Below are positions 22,640-35,211 of a stretch of DNA of 64,000 nt, piece by piece (the first letter of the stretch is position 1; every line of letters starts with the position of its first letter). The position numbers were made by a program, and so were the translations under genes. Below the pieces are notes generated by a model, which did not search any database, had not been told where the DNA came from, and saw only the letters and a program-made list of their open reading frames with translations. The stretch is from assembly GCA_002150815.3 (NCBI GenBank), contig NDFF03000033.1:434001-498000 (forward strand), given 5' to 3'. The DNA comes from Grammothele lineata (lineage: Eukaryota > Basidiomycota > Agaricomycetes > Polyporales > Polyporaceae).

Positions 22640-22977
22640 CGCTAAGGAGCGATTCTTCTGGGGAAGAGCGTCTGAAGTTGTTGATCACATATGGCCATAT
22701 CATGTTACGATCAGGTGATTGTCTACGTCGTTCTTGGGAGCGACCCCCGTAAAGACTACTCGTCTCGAGGGAACAGCACGACGACTATGGACTGTCGACG
22801 TGCCGTATGTGGTTCATGTTGCATGAATCTATTCTGCATCATGGAGGCATAGTGTGTATCCGAGGGCTCAAGCGCTCGAAATCCGACATCTATCTACAAC
22901 ATAAATATCCCACACACGTCCCCTTGGATCTATCTGCCGTAAATGCTGGCCCCCGTACTAGTCGGCGCGAGTCAAGT
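22640..22977. other. Convergent interval, GH28 and GDPD-1
   Basis: 338 bp between two 3' ends, presumably both terminators. No hairpin or ORF that I can support. Confidence 0.4.
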
Positions 22978-24557
22978 CTATGCGGCTCCGGCCACCGGAG
23001 CCGCAGCGGCAGCGGCGGGAATATCCTCAAACTTCTTGATAGGCCCCCCATACTTCGACAGGAACATCCACGCCATGTTCTCCCAGAGCATGCGCGCGGG
23101 AAAGTAGTACCTGAGCGACGTCCAGAGGAACGTGCTGCTGTGCGCGGCCATGATCTTGTCGTAGTCCGCTGCAAAAGGGAAAGTCCGCCACAGCTCGGCA
23201 GGTGCAGCGCGCGACATGTGAAAAGACACGTACTTCTCAACTTCTCGCGCAAGTCGAGCCAATCCTTGGTCTTGTCCGTCAGGATGACGTCCACGCCCCA
23301 CCGCGTCGCCTGGAATAATTCTATGTAGGTCATTACGTTCGGGTACCTTCCGAGCGCACCCACCTCGATCATGTGCGCGGGCTCGTTCACGGTCCAGACC
23401 ATCACCTTCTTGCCCGCCTTCTTGCAGTCCGCAATGAACCTGAACACGACCGCCGCGTTCGCAGTCAGCTCGTTAATCCCCAGAAGCTCGCGCCGCAGCA
23501 GCCCACCCAAACGCACGCACCTCTGGCCCTCCCAGCTCGCGAGCATCGCGAAATTAATCGAGAACACCTCGCAGTCGTCCCAGAAGTACCTGCGCGCGAC
23601 GGACGGGCTGATGCCGATGTACGACCGCTTGCAGTACGGCAGCGTCGCCTTGGCCTGCGGGATGAAGCGCGGGTGCCAGAGCCCGAGCAGGATGCGCGGC
23701 GCAAGGTCCGTCTCCCAGTTGGGCTGCGCGGAGATGATCTCGTGCATGAGCGTGAAGAGGTGCAGAGGCTCGCTGAAGACCTTGACGTCCACGTTGAACG
23801 TCGCGTGTCGGTTCTCGGGCTGTCGCGGAGTGTGCGTTGCGTTATTAAACATGAATACGGATATGAGACAAGGGGCACACACCTTCATGAGGAGCGCGAC
23901 GGTCTCTGCAAACGTGGGGATAGCTTGTTTTGGTTCCTTGACAGTACGCAGGTGTTCCATGCCGTCCGGACCATACCAGTTCCTCTCCTTAATCTTGCCT
24001 GTCGTAGCCGCCTTCGTGAGCTCTAATGGCACTACACCCGCTCAGAACGCTCAGTAACGCACCTTTCCCGTCCGTCGTCCTGTCCAGCGCTGCGCAGTGC
24101 GCACTAGGGTGAGCGGCGCGTTCGCGCCCGCGGGCGACGCGGTATCACATATCCGGGGCGGGCGCACTCACTAGGGTCGTGGAACATGACGACGACGTCA
24201 TCCAGGGAAACATGGACGTCTGCAGCGCGTCGCGGGAATGCCGCGAGGCGTTAGGTTAGGCCCGGAGTTAGCGTGGGGGGCGCCGCATGCCACACATAAT
24301 GAACGGCGTACCGCTCTCGACGCCCTCCGCGCCGTCGCGGATGGCTAACTCGAAGCTGGCCATGGTGTTCTCGGGGAAGGCCGCGGATGCCTGTGGGATG
24401 CCGGCCCCGTGTCAGCGTGCACGCAGCCCGCGGTGCGCGATAGCGACCGGTTCTCCTTCGTCTGGACGCCGCTCCTGTGCGCGTAGGAAGTAAGACTCAC
24501 CCCACGATGTCCCCAACACTCAGGAAGCTTGATTGACGATCCCGAAGACGTCGACAT
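22978..24557 (-). CDS. Glycerophosphodiester phosphodiesterase, copy 1
   Basis: Cleaves glycerophosphodiesters to glycerol-3-phosphate and an alcohol. Nine exons: 24501..24557, 24312..24390, 24172..24219, 24063..24089, 23883..23998, 23521..23819, 23364..23439, 23234..23309, 22978..23168; 322 aa. Active-site signatures: GHRG at residues 16 to 19, PENT with metal-binding Glu, ESD, and HDP with the second catalytic His at about 59. Later VMVWTVNEP and VDVILTDK fit the barrel end. No signal peptide, so likely cytosolic. A second copy lies 1 kb upstream on the same strand with nearly the same exon structure. Ends in an Ala/Pro-rich tail. Confidence 0.92.
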
Positions 24558-25529
24558 GATGCGTAGCTAGCGCGTAGCAGGAAGGGGAAGACGGATTGCA
24601 GTCCGCAAGATGCGAACAGAAGGGAAGAGTTTGAGAGGGGAGAAGGGCCGGACGCTCCCGGTCGCCCCGCTCCATAAATACTGAAGGGCATAGTGCATAG
24701 CCGTACATGTCAACACCCTCCTCCGGCCGGGATATACTATAGATCTAGCCATGAAGCGGTCAATCGTCAACCCCACTCACCGAGGACCGATAAACCCGGC
24801 CGGCGAAAGGGCTTACATGCCACTTCCGAAGCCCTCAAGACACATCATGATGACTACATTCCATGCACCCAGTCCACTCCCTCCAAACCCCTTTCGCCCG
24901 CGACCTATCCCGGAGCTCCAACATTGGGTAGCTGAGCTCTCCGCGTGCGTGGCCTCCGCAAATCAGGATTAAGGACCCGTTAGGGGTAGCTCGGAAGCAA
25001 TCGTACGGGAACGAACGTGCCTGCGTGTTACGATAGAGATGCCGGCCTCGCATGTCACCAGCGCCATCTGGCCCAGGAGCGGGTCAAAGAGTGGGTTCAG
25101 GCCCCTGCCGACATGACGCGTGGGGCACGGGATGCGCGGCGCAAGTCAAGCCGTATATGCCACTGTACAGCTTGTTCGGGGAGGCTTGCAAATGCGGTTC
25201 AGAACGCGCAGACTGGAGCCACTTGGCGCCGACGACTAGAACGGACAAGGCACATGCGATTCCGAAGCACCGACAGGATATTACAGAGGTGACTATACGA
25301 TTAAGAATCCAAGGCGAGGTTCCAGAGGTGTGTACTTCGACGACGAGCGATTCTAACTAGTAGGTGCGAGGGAGGAGACTCTATGGCGGAGTGGAGAGGA
25401 TAGCAACTGAACGGTAAACCCCCAGGAAGCCCAAAGCAATGTACAGCGAAGGTGCAGAGTGAACACAAGTCTATATGCGTATGTCTATGATGGTCATGAC
25501 ACGAGAGGCCTGAACTCCCGTTCCAAGCC
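24558..25529. other. Spacer between the tandem GDPD genes
   Basis: 972 bp that should hold the promoter of copy 1 and the terminator of copy 2. A 73-codon plus-strand ORF (24751..24972) is Pro-rich and unrecognised. Nothing else supported. Confidence 0.4.
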
Positions 25530-26962
25530 TCAGGCGGTAAGGGGGATGGCGGCGGGCTCGAGTGTGTCCGCCTTGCGGAACGGCCCTGCGTAGCCCTCGA
25601 GGTACATCTGGTCGCGCGTGCGCTGGATGATCTGCATCGGTGTGTAGAACTCGAGCGTCGTCCAGTAGAACATCCGACTGTGCTGCGCCGCGATCTTGTC
25701 GTAGTCCACTGCGGAGAAGAGGGGGCGCGCCTCAGTTTTAGCCTTTACGCTTCTCGCGCGCGATGAATGGAGGAGCCCACCTTGGAGCGCGGACCGGAGA
25801 TCCAGCCATGTCTTGGTAGTATCCGTGATGATCACATCAATGCCCCATCTAGCCGCCTACAAAATCAGAACGTGACACGTCGACGCGGTCAGCACTCTCT
25901 ACGCCCGCGCCCGCACTCGCACGGCGCGTGGAGGAGAGGAAAAGGGACGCACCTCGACCATGTGCTCGGGGTTGTTCACAGTCCAAGCCATGACGCGCTT
26001 GCCGGCCGCCTTGCAGTCCTTGCGGAACTTGACGCCGTCGGCCATGGCGAGCGTGGAGAACTTGATCGAGAACGCGTCGCAACTGTCCCAGAAATACTTG
26101 CGCGCGACGGCGATGCTCTGGCCGATGTACGAGCGGCGGCAGTACGGGAGGTGCGCTTTCGCGTGCGGGAGGAAGCTCGGGTGCCACAGCCCGAGCAGGA
26201 TGCGCGGCGCGAGGTCCGTCTCCCAGTTTGGCTGCGAGGAGATAGTCTTGTGCATGAGCGCGAAGAGGTGCGCGGGCTTGTTCTGGACCTTGACGTCGAC
26301 GTTGAACTTGACGTGGCGGTTCTCCGGCTGGTGAAGGAGTGCGCGCGTTAGTGAGACGGCTACCGAAACCATGTATAGAGAAGCATGCGTACCTTCATGA
26401 GGAGCCGTATTGTCTCTTCGAAAGTCGCGAGAGACTGTTTGGGCTCCTTCACGGTCAGGAGCTGGTGCATGCCCCCCTCGCCATTCCAAAGCCTTTCCCT
26501 AATCAACCCTTCAAAGACATTCAGCAACCACTGATACGTGTCACAGGGCGGGCTTACCCGAGCCATCCGTGACCCTGTCCACAGCTGCATGACACGTATA
26601 ACATCAGCGCTGGTCGTGCACGGGGGGAGCAGGACTCACAAGGGTCGTGGAACATGATGACAACGTCATCTACGGAAACGTGGACGTCTGCTCACGGGTG
26701 TCACGGACTGCAACGGGAGAGAAGAAGAGGGCGCGCTGGCGAAATACCGCTCTCGATGCCCTCGGCGCCGTCGCGAATCGCGGCTTCGAAGCTGGCGAGC
26801 GTGTTCTCGGGGAACGTTGCGGAGGCCTGTGGCGCGTCACGGCAGAGAGGGGGAGGACGACGCGGGTCAAGAGGCTGCACGGGCAGAAGGCGGGGATCCA
26901 TGACACACTCCGCGATGGCCCCAGCACTCGGGCATGGTTTTGAAGGAGGCGGAGGCGGTCAT
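25530..26962 (-). CDS. Glycerophosphodiester phosphodiesterase, copy 2
   Basis: Tandem paralogue of the neighbouring gene; same catalytic signatures (GHRG, FPENT, ESD, MFHDP, MAWTVNNPEHM, IDVIITDT). Eight exons: 26909..26962, 26748..26826, 26640..26687, 26558..26584, 26393..26508, 25953..26327, 25781..25856, 25530..25708; 317 aa. Exons of 79, 48, 27, 116 and 76 nt equal those of copy 1. Its sixth exon (375 nt) equals the sum of copy-1 exons six and seven (299 plus 76). The chosen ATG aligns with copy 1; an in-frame ATG at 27112 would add 50 residues and cannot be excluded. Likely cytosolic. Confidence 0.92.
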
Positions 26963-28232
26963 GACGGTGCGCGTGGCGAGCGGGGTGCGCGAAAGCGGGG
27001 GAGAGACGCGTCGAGGGAGACTAAAGGCCGTCGGGAGGGTTGTCCGGTGAAGGAACGGGAGGGCCTGGAGGAGGACCGGACGGGGTCTTATAGGCAGGAG
27101 GCGGAGGGACATACAAGATGCGGGGAGAGGGAATTACGAGCGTCCGCAAGCGAACTCCGCATCGAGGCGCGGGGGATGGTCCCTCCTGTTCGTATCACTC
27201 GCTACGCCGGCCGTAGCTGTCTTCCGCCCATCATCCGCCCGCTCGCCATTCCGTCAGAGGCCCTTTGCGGGCTCCGCTGACCACGCCCATGACCGTTCTC
27301 CCAGCGCCCCAAACACATCTCCCGTCGTTGCGTTCCTGGACGGGCCAAGGTCCGCACGGCGCGCTACCCTCTCTATATCCAATCCCCTCGACATAGGTGC
27401 TATAAATGCCTTCCGAGACCCGCCTCAACTTACATGTATATCCGAAACCAGGCGCGAAGATTGGCAGCCCCTGCCTGGTGTGCCTGTCAGCCTGTGCGAG
27501 ACAACATTCCTGCTCTGCCTCAGGTCCGGAACGCCATCCGATTCTGCGACGTAAATGCCCCCATGCTTGGCCGACATGAGAAGAGCAAACAGTCAAGTGA
27601 TCTTCGCCCGGGGTTTGACTTTAGCGTTTGGGCTCCTTCCGACGGTTCTCGTGGTCCGTCGCTGGGAACCCGTCTTTCTACTTTACATGATCTCCTCCGC
27701 CACGCCTGATTGCCGTCCATGTCAGTGCCCATGCTAACCCACCACAAAGCGACCGCGCGAGACTTCTCTCCCCACGCAGATCCTCCGCGTGATGCTTTTG
27801 CGCCCAAGTGACTACCGATGAAGTTCCCTCTCGCTCTACTGGAATCTACCGCGACTCGGTGAAGGGATTACACGGTGGCAGAATGAGAGTCCTGTCATCG
27901 GAAGACCGGTCCGGTGAATATAAGCATGGTGGTGTGCCGATGCGGTATGGAAGAATTTCGTCGAGCTCGAGCCAAACAGGGAAGAGTAGCTAGAAAGCTG
28001 GGTAGCTGAGTGTTTACATGAAGACGCATCATCGCAGAAGACACGCGAGAGACCTGGGGCCCAACGTGCCTCCAGTACGAACTACTCCGGGCTTTTGCGG
28101 TCTTAGTGGGCGTTGTGCTCTCCGGAGATGATGCGGCCCGCCATGGCCAATGACGCACAAGAATTCCCAGATATCGAAACGCGCGAGTACGAGTCACTCG
28201 ACAGCTCCTCGTAGCCGTTCCTCACGGCCACC
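26963..28232. promoter_or_regulatory. Long divergent interval, GDPD-2 and gephyrin-type gene
   Basis: 1.27 kb with short, unsupported ORFs in several frames. TATA-like sequence near 27090 (CTTATAGG read on the plus strand) lies upstream of copy 2. No RNA gene recognised. Confidence 0.35.
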
Positions 28233-30835
28233 ATGGCGATTGCGCGGGTAGCCATCCTAACAGGTACGCTGTCCATGTTGTGGCGCACAATATACCATGC
28301 AAAGAACACTGAACACAAATTCTGTCCCCGCATGTAGTTAGTGATACAGCGGCTCTGGACCCATCCGCCGATCGTTCCGGGCCGGTCGCCCAAGCTCTAC
28401 TCACACAGGGCGGATATGTCTGCGCACACCTGCAGATCGTCCCGGACGATGAGATCCGCATCCGCACCGTCGTCCTGGGCTGGTGCGATCAGGGCGATAT
28501 CGACTGGATCATCACCACTGGCGGCACAGGCTTTGGGCTCCGCGACAGAACGCCTGAAGTAAGATCACTGCCGCGGAATTCAGTTCGCTCTGCTTCAACT
28601 TGAGATGCCATTGCTAACATATTCGTGCTTTCGTTTTCATTAGGCGATTAAACCACTTCTTGAGCGTGAGGCACCCGGGATCGTGCACCTCCTGCTCAAC
28701 GCGTCCCTCCAAGCGACACCTCTCGCGGCGCTCTCACGCCCTGTCGCGGGAACCATCAAGAACACACTCATCTGCACGCTTCCGGGGAGCGTCAAAGCCG
28801 TTCAAGAGAATATCGCCGCACTCCTCCAAGCTGGCGTCGTCGAGCACGCCATCGACCTCGTCCGCGGGGGACGCGGGGAGCGCGTCCACGCAGCACTCGC
28901 TGCTGACGTGCCCGGGACACCTTCCGTGCAACCTCCGTCGGTCGTCTCGTACGCCCCCGACGCGGTCCCGCCGCCAGGCTTTGTGCCCGGCACAGGATCC
29001 CCTCTTCCACCCGGGACGCCCTCGGTCAGGACGAGGAGCCCGCTGCCCGTCGGCTCCGATCACCACCACCACCATCATGACCACGACCACGACCACGGAC
29101 ACAGCGCGCCTGTCCCGCGGAGCACACTGTCGCAGGACCCGTCGTTGCCAGGTAGGCAGGCCTATTGGCGTGTCGTCGAGCCCCGGACTCAACGCAGTGC
29201 GTCATGCCCTGCTCTTTAGTGCACGCACGCCTTAGGGAGTCCCCGTATGCTTTAGTGTCTGTCTCGGACGCACTGCTGACGATCTTGAGGGAGGTGCGCC
29301 CGTTGCCGTTGTATGAGGAACGAGTAAGTGTCGCCCCTGAAATCTACGCTGATTCGCGTTGACTGAGATTATACAGGTTACCCCGAAACTTCGAGGATAT
29401 GTAATCGCAGAGGATGTCTTCGCACCGCAGAACGTGCCTATCACGCACAGCACAAACGTAGATGGTTACGCGCTCCGCTGTATGCCCTCACACTCATGTC
29501 TTTCTTCTGCTTTGAGCTCACAAACTGCCATAAGCCACTGACCCTCCAGGGACATACACTGTCCTGACCTCACGCACGCACCTGCTCGCCACGCCCGTCC
29601 CTCCCGGGTGTATCTTCCGTGTCAACACCGGCGGACCGCTCCCCGCGGGCACGGACGCGGTGATCATGGTCGAAGACACCCGCGTGCGCGCGACGCACCG
29701 GTCGCCCGTGGGTGAGGAGATCGAGGAGGCCGAGGTTGAGACGCTCGCGCAGGTGCCGCGCGGGGAGAACGTGCGCGAGCCGGGCTCGGACGTCCGCCAA
29801 GGCGACCTTGTGCTCGAGCGCGGCACGGTGATTAGCAGTGCTGGGGGCGAAGTGGGCTCGCTTGCGTTTGTTGGGCGGACGACGGTGCGTGTGAGCCGTA
29901 GGGAGGGTTTGCCACCTCGGACGCTGATACCGGCGGGTCCAGGTTCGCGCGTACAAGAAGCCAGTCGTCGCCGTGTTGAGCACCGGGAACGAGTTGCTAG
30001 ACGTGCAGGCCCCAACGCCTCTCCCCAGCGATGGCTGGGGTGGTATCTGGGATACGAACCGGCCTTCACTTCAAGCCGCGTTGGAAGGGTATGGGTACGA
30101 GGTAGTCGACCTCGGCATTGTTGCAGATAGGTCAGCAGACATCCTTCTCCCTTCCCTCCATTCTTCAGTCTCCTTCTAAAGGGCCTTCTCCAGCGTCGGC
30201 GCACATGTCTCAGCGCTCCGCCGCGCGCTCGACGTTGCGGACCTCATCCTCACTACGGGCGGGACTTCGATGGGCGTCGGGGACTTGCTCAAGCCCGTGA
30301 TCGAACACCACCTCGGGGGCACGGTGCACTTCGGCCGCGTGCGCGTCAAGCCGGGCAAGCCGACGACGTTCGCGACAGTCCCTACGCCGCCGGGGGCCGC
30401 CGCGGAGCGCGTTCCGCTCTTCGCGCTCCCGGGCAACCCCGCGAGCGCGCTCGTGACGTTCCACGTCTTCGTCGTGCCGGCGCTGCGTAGGCTTGGGGGA
30501 TGGCCGACTGCGCGCTGTAGGCTGCCGAGCGTGAGAGTGCAAGTGAGTCTGCTGTCAGAGCATGAAAGACTATGGATACTGAGCCACTCGGCGATCAGAT
30601 ACAAGAGTCGATGCGGCTGGATCCGAGGCCCGAGTACCATCGCGCGAGCATTGTTGCAGCGCCCGAGGGTTTCAAGGCGTATAGCACGGGAGGGCAGCGC
30701 TCTAGCAGGGTTGCGAGTCTTAAGGGAGCGAACGGCCTTATCGCGCTCCCGCCTAGAGGCGAGAAGGGGCCCAGTAAGCTGGAGGTGGGGGACTACGTCG
30801 AGGCGATCGTCATTGGGGAACTACGGATGGAGTGA
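28233..30835 (+). CDS. cnxE: Gephyrin-type molybdenum cofactor synthesis protein (Mog-MoeA fusion)
   Basis: Adenylates molybdopterin and inserts molybdate. Nine exons: 28233..28263, 28338..28558, 28644..29151, 29220..29323, 29377..29479, 29550..29884, 29943..30130, 30194..30542, 30599..30835; 691 aa. Domain order: MogA/MoaB-like domain (VSDTAALDPSADRSGP, WIITTGGTGFGLRDRTPE), a linker of about 100 residues with a His/Asp-rich run, then MoeA (THSTNVDGYAL, VNTGGPLPAGTDAVIMVEDT, VVAVLSTGNEL, DLILTTGGTSMG, FALPGNPASALVTF, MRLDPRPEYHRA). The order matches animal gephyrin and fungal CnxE. The join at 29479/29550 yields a Trp where related proteins usually have a short loop; the acceptor at 30598 was chosen to restore the final MoeA domain. 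Confidence 0.95.
29058..29102 (+). repeat. His/Asp-rich codon run in the interdomain linker
   Basis: Fifteen codons encode DHHHHHHDHDHDHGH between the Mog-like and MoeA-like domains. Mixed CAC and CAT codons indicate it is not a pure microsatellite. Confidence 0.95.
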
Positions 30836-30907
30836 GAGGGTATGAGGCGAATAGTGATATACTGTCCTGTTGTACAATACAAATCAGTGGATCGGGGCTG
30901 CGGGTCG

Positions 30908-31706
30908 TTACTTCATCATTGAGAGCTCCTGAGAGGGCGCCGTGTGTTCAGTTCGAGCCATAGATCATAACATCCGCAGAAGCTCACTATTGCATCCACC
31001 TCCGCCTGTAGCTCGGCCAGCTCGTTCTCGAGCTTCTGCCGCTGCCGAGTGAGCATCTGCATGCGCCGAACCTCTAGCTTGTTCATGCCGGCAGTGTTAG
31101 CGGCGGCAGCTCTGGAGGATGGTCGCGTCTGGGATGCCTCAACCTGCACAATACGTCGTAAGAAAACGAGAGAAAGAATACTGCCAGCGTCGCGACTATC
31201 ACCTTGGCTTGAAGTATGTTCTCTTTCTTGAGAAGAACTTGGAGACCCTTCTCCGCACGTGAGAGAAGCTCGTTGATCTGCGGCTCGATCTCTTCCGTTA
31301 AATCTGACTTGTACCTCCTGATGGTGCCCTCATCTATGAGAAGGAATACCTGATAGAATCAATTTTGTACGTGAACAGGCTGGATGCAGTATGATTGAAC
31401 GGAGAAATGTACCCTCTCGCTTTCGAGCACTTTGGCCATTCGAGGCAGGTCATAGGTGCCTCTCCTGAGGAGCTCCTGAGCTTCATGTGCCTATACTACA
31501 TGTTTAATAACAGCTTGACCCACATGTCTATGCTAACGCACCTCATCGCAGCAGTCTTCCATAGCCGTTACGCATTCGCGGAGATACGGGCTGCATGTGG
31601 CATTGTTGTCAACGGCCTGGAGAGACGGGTTTCCAGGGAAGATTGAGTCCCGCGGACCCGCCCTCGGATAGACGGAGAGACGCGAGACGCGGTGGCTCTT
31701 CTCCAT
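30908..31706 (-). CDS. SPC19: DASH complex subunit Spc19
   Basis: Part of the fungal DASH/Dam1 ring that couples kinetochores to microtubules. Five exons: 31542..31706, 31413..31490, 31203..31349, 30988..31143, 30908..30928; 188 aa. Landmarks: PRDSIFPGN, CVTAMEDCCDEA, EAQELLRRGTYDLPRM, the ERVFLLIDEGTIRRYKSDLT block, and a C-terminal coiled coil (MLTRQRQKLENELAELQAEV). Family members are about 150 to 200 aa. The last intron (30929..30987) is inferred from a strong GTGAGC donor and CTCAG acceptor; without it the frame reads on to a stop at 30916 with an unlikely tail. Confidence 0.88.
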
Positions 31707-32729
31707 CCTCGTCCCCGAGTGTGCACGTATGTTCAAGTTCCTTGTCGATCGAAGCTGTTGTCCGTGAACCACTCCCGCAAGCGCCGACGACGACGCGTCT
31801 GTGGCTCACCCGCCCGGGGCCAAACAGAGCCAACGCGAGTTCGCACTCCGCCGCCCACGGCCTTTATAACCGCGCGCAATTTGTTTCGATGCTCTCCAGT
31901 GTCCGTCCAGCCTCTGACGCGTCCGCGCTCCCTTCGGGGTTGCGACCAGCCGTTTGCTCGTCTGTTGACGTCGGTCTAGCTGGCGGAGCGAGGTGTTCCT
32001 TCGGGGATGCTCACGAGAACGAGCGTCGTCGGTCTGCTCCCTCTCGCTTACGGCTGAGTCCATCCTTCGCGGGGTGTCGATTCGCTGGAGGGGTTGACGT
32101 GGGCCGATGGCGTGGCGTTATATTCCTGTACTTGCCGTACACCCTCGTCTTCGGATGGGGTGCCACTATGTGGCCGTGACGGTCCAGTTAAACCATAACG
32201 CGTACATATCTTCTATGTCATGATACTTTAAAGCAACTTTTCAAATTGCCGAATACACGATTTCTTGGGTTCTCCGAACGATCTTACGGTATGAATGGAT
32301 CCTCAAAGTAGCAGAACATCATACCTCGCTGCTTGCAGGTGTTTAGTTTCCGCTAAGCTGCTTTCACCCGACAATGTCACCTTGATCGATATGCAGGCCT
32401 TCACGCCTAATAATAACCTTCCGTAAGAACATGTGTTCTGACCGTCGCTTCACTGGTTACCCAGGGCCTGTGAATGGATCCACACATCCAATGCTTAAGT
32501 TTGAGGGCGTAGAGGAACGACTCGAATGGTTCAAGCGCACGAGCATACACTTCGTATATGTATGTTGCGTAGTAGAGGTCACCCCGCTGCGCAGGTCTAT
32601 ACGATATATCAAACGAACGAATGGATCCGAACCTCCCAGATCCCGTAAATATAGAGATAAGTACACTCTAGCCACATTATAGCGTCCCTGTGTAAACGTA
32701 ACGAGCTCATCCTCAGCACGAATCGGAGA
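31707..32729. other. Intergenic, Spc19 promoter to KEX1 3' end
   Basis: About 1 kb. The part from 32190 to 32420 is AT-richer than its surroundings. ORFs are short and unsupported; no RNA gene recognised. Confidence 0.4.
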
Positions 32730-35211
32730 CTATGCTCGCCCAGTCAACGGCGTCCGCGCATCGTCGTCGTCCCCAACCTCAAAGATAGTTTCCTCGTCCG
32801 GTAGCGAGCCTGCGCGCTCCTTGCCTTTCCGCGGGCGGAAACCGTCGTCGTCGTCACCATGCATGTTATCGGGACCCCCGAGGGACGAGTTGAGAGGGAT
32901 GTGCTCCTCTGGCGACGTCGACAGCGAAAGGCCGCGCTTGGGCGACCTCCGGGAACGCCACCAAAGGAAGCCGCCGACAAGGACGGCGATAAGCACGAGC
33001 ACGAGCGCAGCGGAACCAGCATTATAGTACGCTGCGACACATCCCAACGTCAGCCAATGACGCAGATGTGATGCGGAAGAAAAGAGGGGCAGGACAGAGC
33101 GGACGAGACGAACCTTCCCACATCGCCTTATCCTGCTCAGGTGTCTTCGTGGACACCGGCGTCGCGGTGGGAACGTCGTCCAGGATTGCAGGGACGGGCT
33201 TCGAGTCGTCCCCGACAGCGCTCGGTATGCGAGCAGAGCCGTCAGTGATCGCGGTGAAATTCACACCCATGAAGCGAAGCATCATGTCGTGCGCGACGTG
33301 CGGTTTGTCGAAGCCCACCATGTGTGAGGCGTCGAAGATCTGTACGTTTGGGTTAGCACTCAAGGTAGAAGCGTGATGGAGAGCCGGCGAGGAGTACCTT
33401 CACGTAGGTCAGGTTACGCGAGGTTACCCATGTCCCAGCGGGGTTGTTATCGACTGTCCAGGACTGCGTCTGGACCTTCTGCTCAGACGAGCTGTCAGAC
33501 TAATGGGAATGCCGGAACGAGAGTAAAGACAAACCCCAAGCCCGGTCTCGCCATTCCACGCCATGGCCTGAATCATGCTCTCCACTCCGACATAGTTGCA
33601 AATGAGGTCTTGGTCGCCAACGAATAGCATCACCGGGATCTTCTCCAGCACGCGCGGCAAGACGGTGATCGAGGAGTTGGACTTGCGGGTCGAGAACTCG
33701 GCATGCACGCGGCTTTTGCACTCGACCCAATGACCGGGTACGTTGCTCGCGTGGATAGCCGAAACGACGTCCCTTCTCTGTACGCGGTGTGAGATTGAAG
33801 GTCGTGTGGATGGCAAAGCTGCGTACCTCCAAGTACTTGTAGACGAAGGGAAGGTCTGGTGGCCAATTCATACCACAAGCAGGGACGTTATCCTCTAGGC
33901 GCACATCGTAGATGTTTATACACCGGTCGATGCCCTTCTCCCTGTAGAAGGAGTGCTCTGAGTTAGTGGCAACCCAGACGTATGGTGAGAATATTCGTAC
34001 TGATGGTTCTTGGTAGCAACAACCGTCATCATGACGCTCTCGCAGATGTCGATGTGCACAGGTTCAGTGTCCGTGAACTTGTTAAGTTCAGCCATGCATT
34101 GGTCCGTAATGTCCTTTCCCGTTTTGTACGCCTACGCGGGTATTAGATAGAACTATTTGAAGTGGTTGACCAAGTTGGGGGGAGGGGGGGACATACATCT
34201 GTGCCCTCATTCACAATGCCGTGCTTGACGGCATAGTCAAGATATGCAGGGTACTGCCGTCGTGCATCCATCCAGCCGTTTCCAATGGCGATGCCCTTTA
34301 GAGGAACCTTCAGCTTGGAGTCGAGAATGGCGTCTGCGAAGTAAGGTATATATTGTCCAGCGTAGCTCTCGCCGGCTATGTACGCCTTCAATCGAATCGT
34401 TAGCCAAGAGGTGTTGGCTAGGTCACAGTTAGACATACGTCGACGTCCTGGTATTCTGGGAAGACTTTGTAGAAGTTGCGTAGGAACTCTACGAAATGGG
34501 CGGCAGCCTGCGGCGGTCAGTCCCCGAAGATCATGCTATTTGCGCGAACTCACCTCTGGTAGTTCGTGGTCGAACTTATTTGAGGGTGCATAGGAGAAAC
34601 CGGTGCCGGCAGGTTGGTCAACTAGAATGAAGTGCTGAGACATAACTGCTGGCCGTTGCGATGCTGGAAACACGTACCGAAAACCATAGTGGTGTACTCC
34701 TCCCAGCCTCCGTCGGCGAAGTTGATGCCCCCTTTCCTGTTCACGCGCCAGGGGCCAACCTCCATCATAAGACCGTCAAATGACGAACATCCTGGACCTC
34801 CCTATAATAATCTAATTAAATTTGTATTCCAAGAAGCGAAAGAAGCACTCACGTTCAGCCAGAAGACGATACGCTCCTTGTCGGCAGTCCGACGAGCTTT
34901 GACCATGAAGAAATATAGATGGGCCGTCACGTCTGAAGGCGCAGCAACTCCCGCGTCTGGATCCGATGAAAGGTGTCCCGCGTACATGCGCAATGGTCGC
35001 GCCGCATCTTGGTGCAAGTCCGGTAGACTGGGAATGTAGAAGGAAGCGGCGGAAGGTACTGCAGAGGAACGCGCACACAATGTCGGAACACGGAAAACAT
35101 GCGACGAAGAGTCGTATACTCACTATCTGTAGGTGCCCCTATGCTTTGTGGCAGATAGGCGACCAAAGTGCACAGAAGTGACAGCAGGGGTACGGGGAAA
35201 CCGGAGAACAT
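32730..35211 (-). CDS. KEX1: Kex1-type serine carboxypeptidase (carboxypeptidase D)
   Basis: Trims C-terminal basic residues from secreted precursors in the Golgi. Twelve exons: 35124..35211, 34853..35058, 34678..34801, 34554..34621, 34439..34507, 34197..34385, 34001..34131, 33827..33941, 33535..33777, 33398..33478, 33114..33339, 32730..33031; 613 aa. Signal peptide at residues 1 to 25. [20 protein letters not shown], then GESYAG with catalytic Ser about 192, GDQD with Asp about 385, and SHMVGFD with His about 444. One transmembrane span ([16 protein letters not shown]) follows a lumenal stalk, then an acidic cytosolic tail as in Golgi-retained Kex1. The GMNWPPDL segment is typical of this subfamily. 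Confidence 0.96.
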
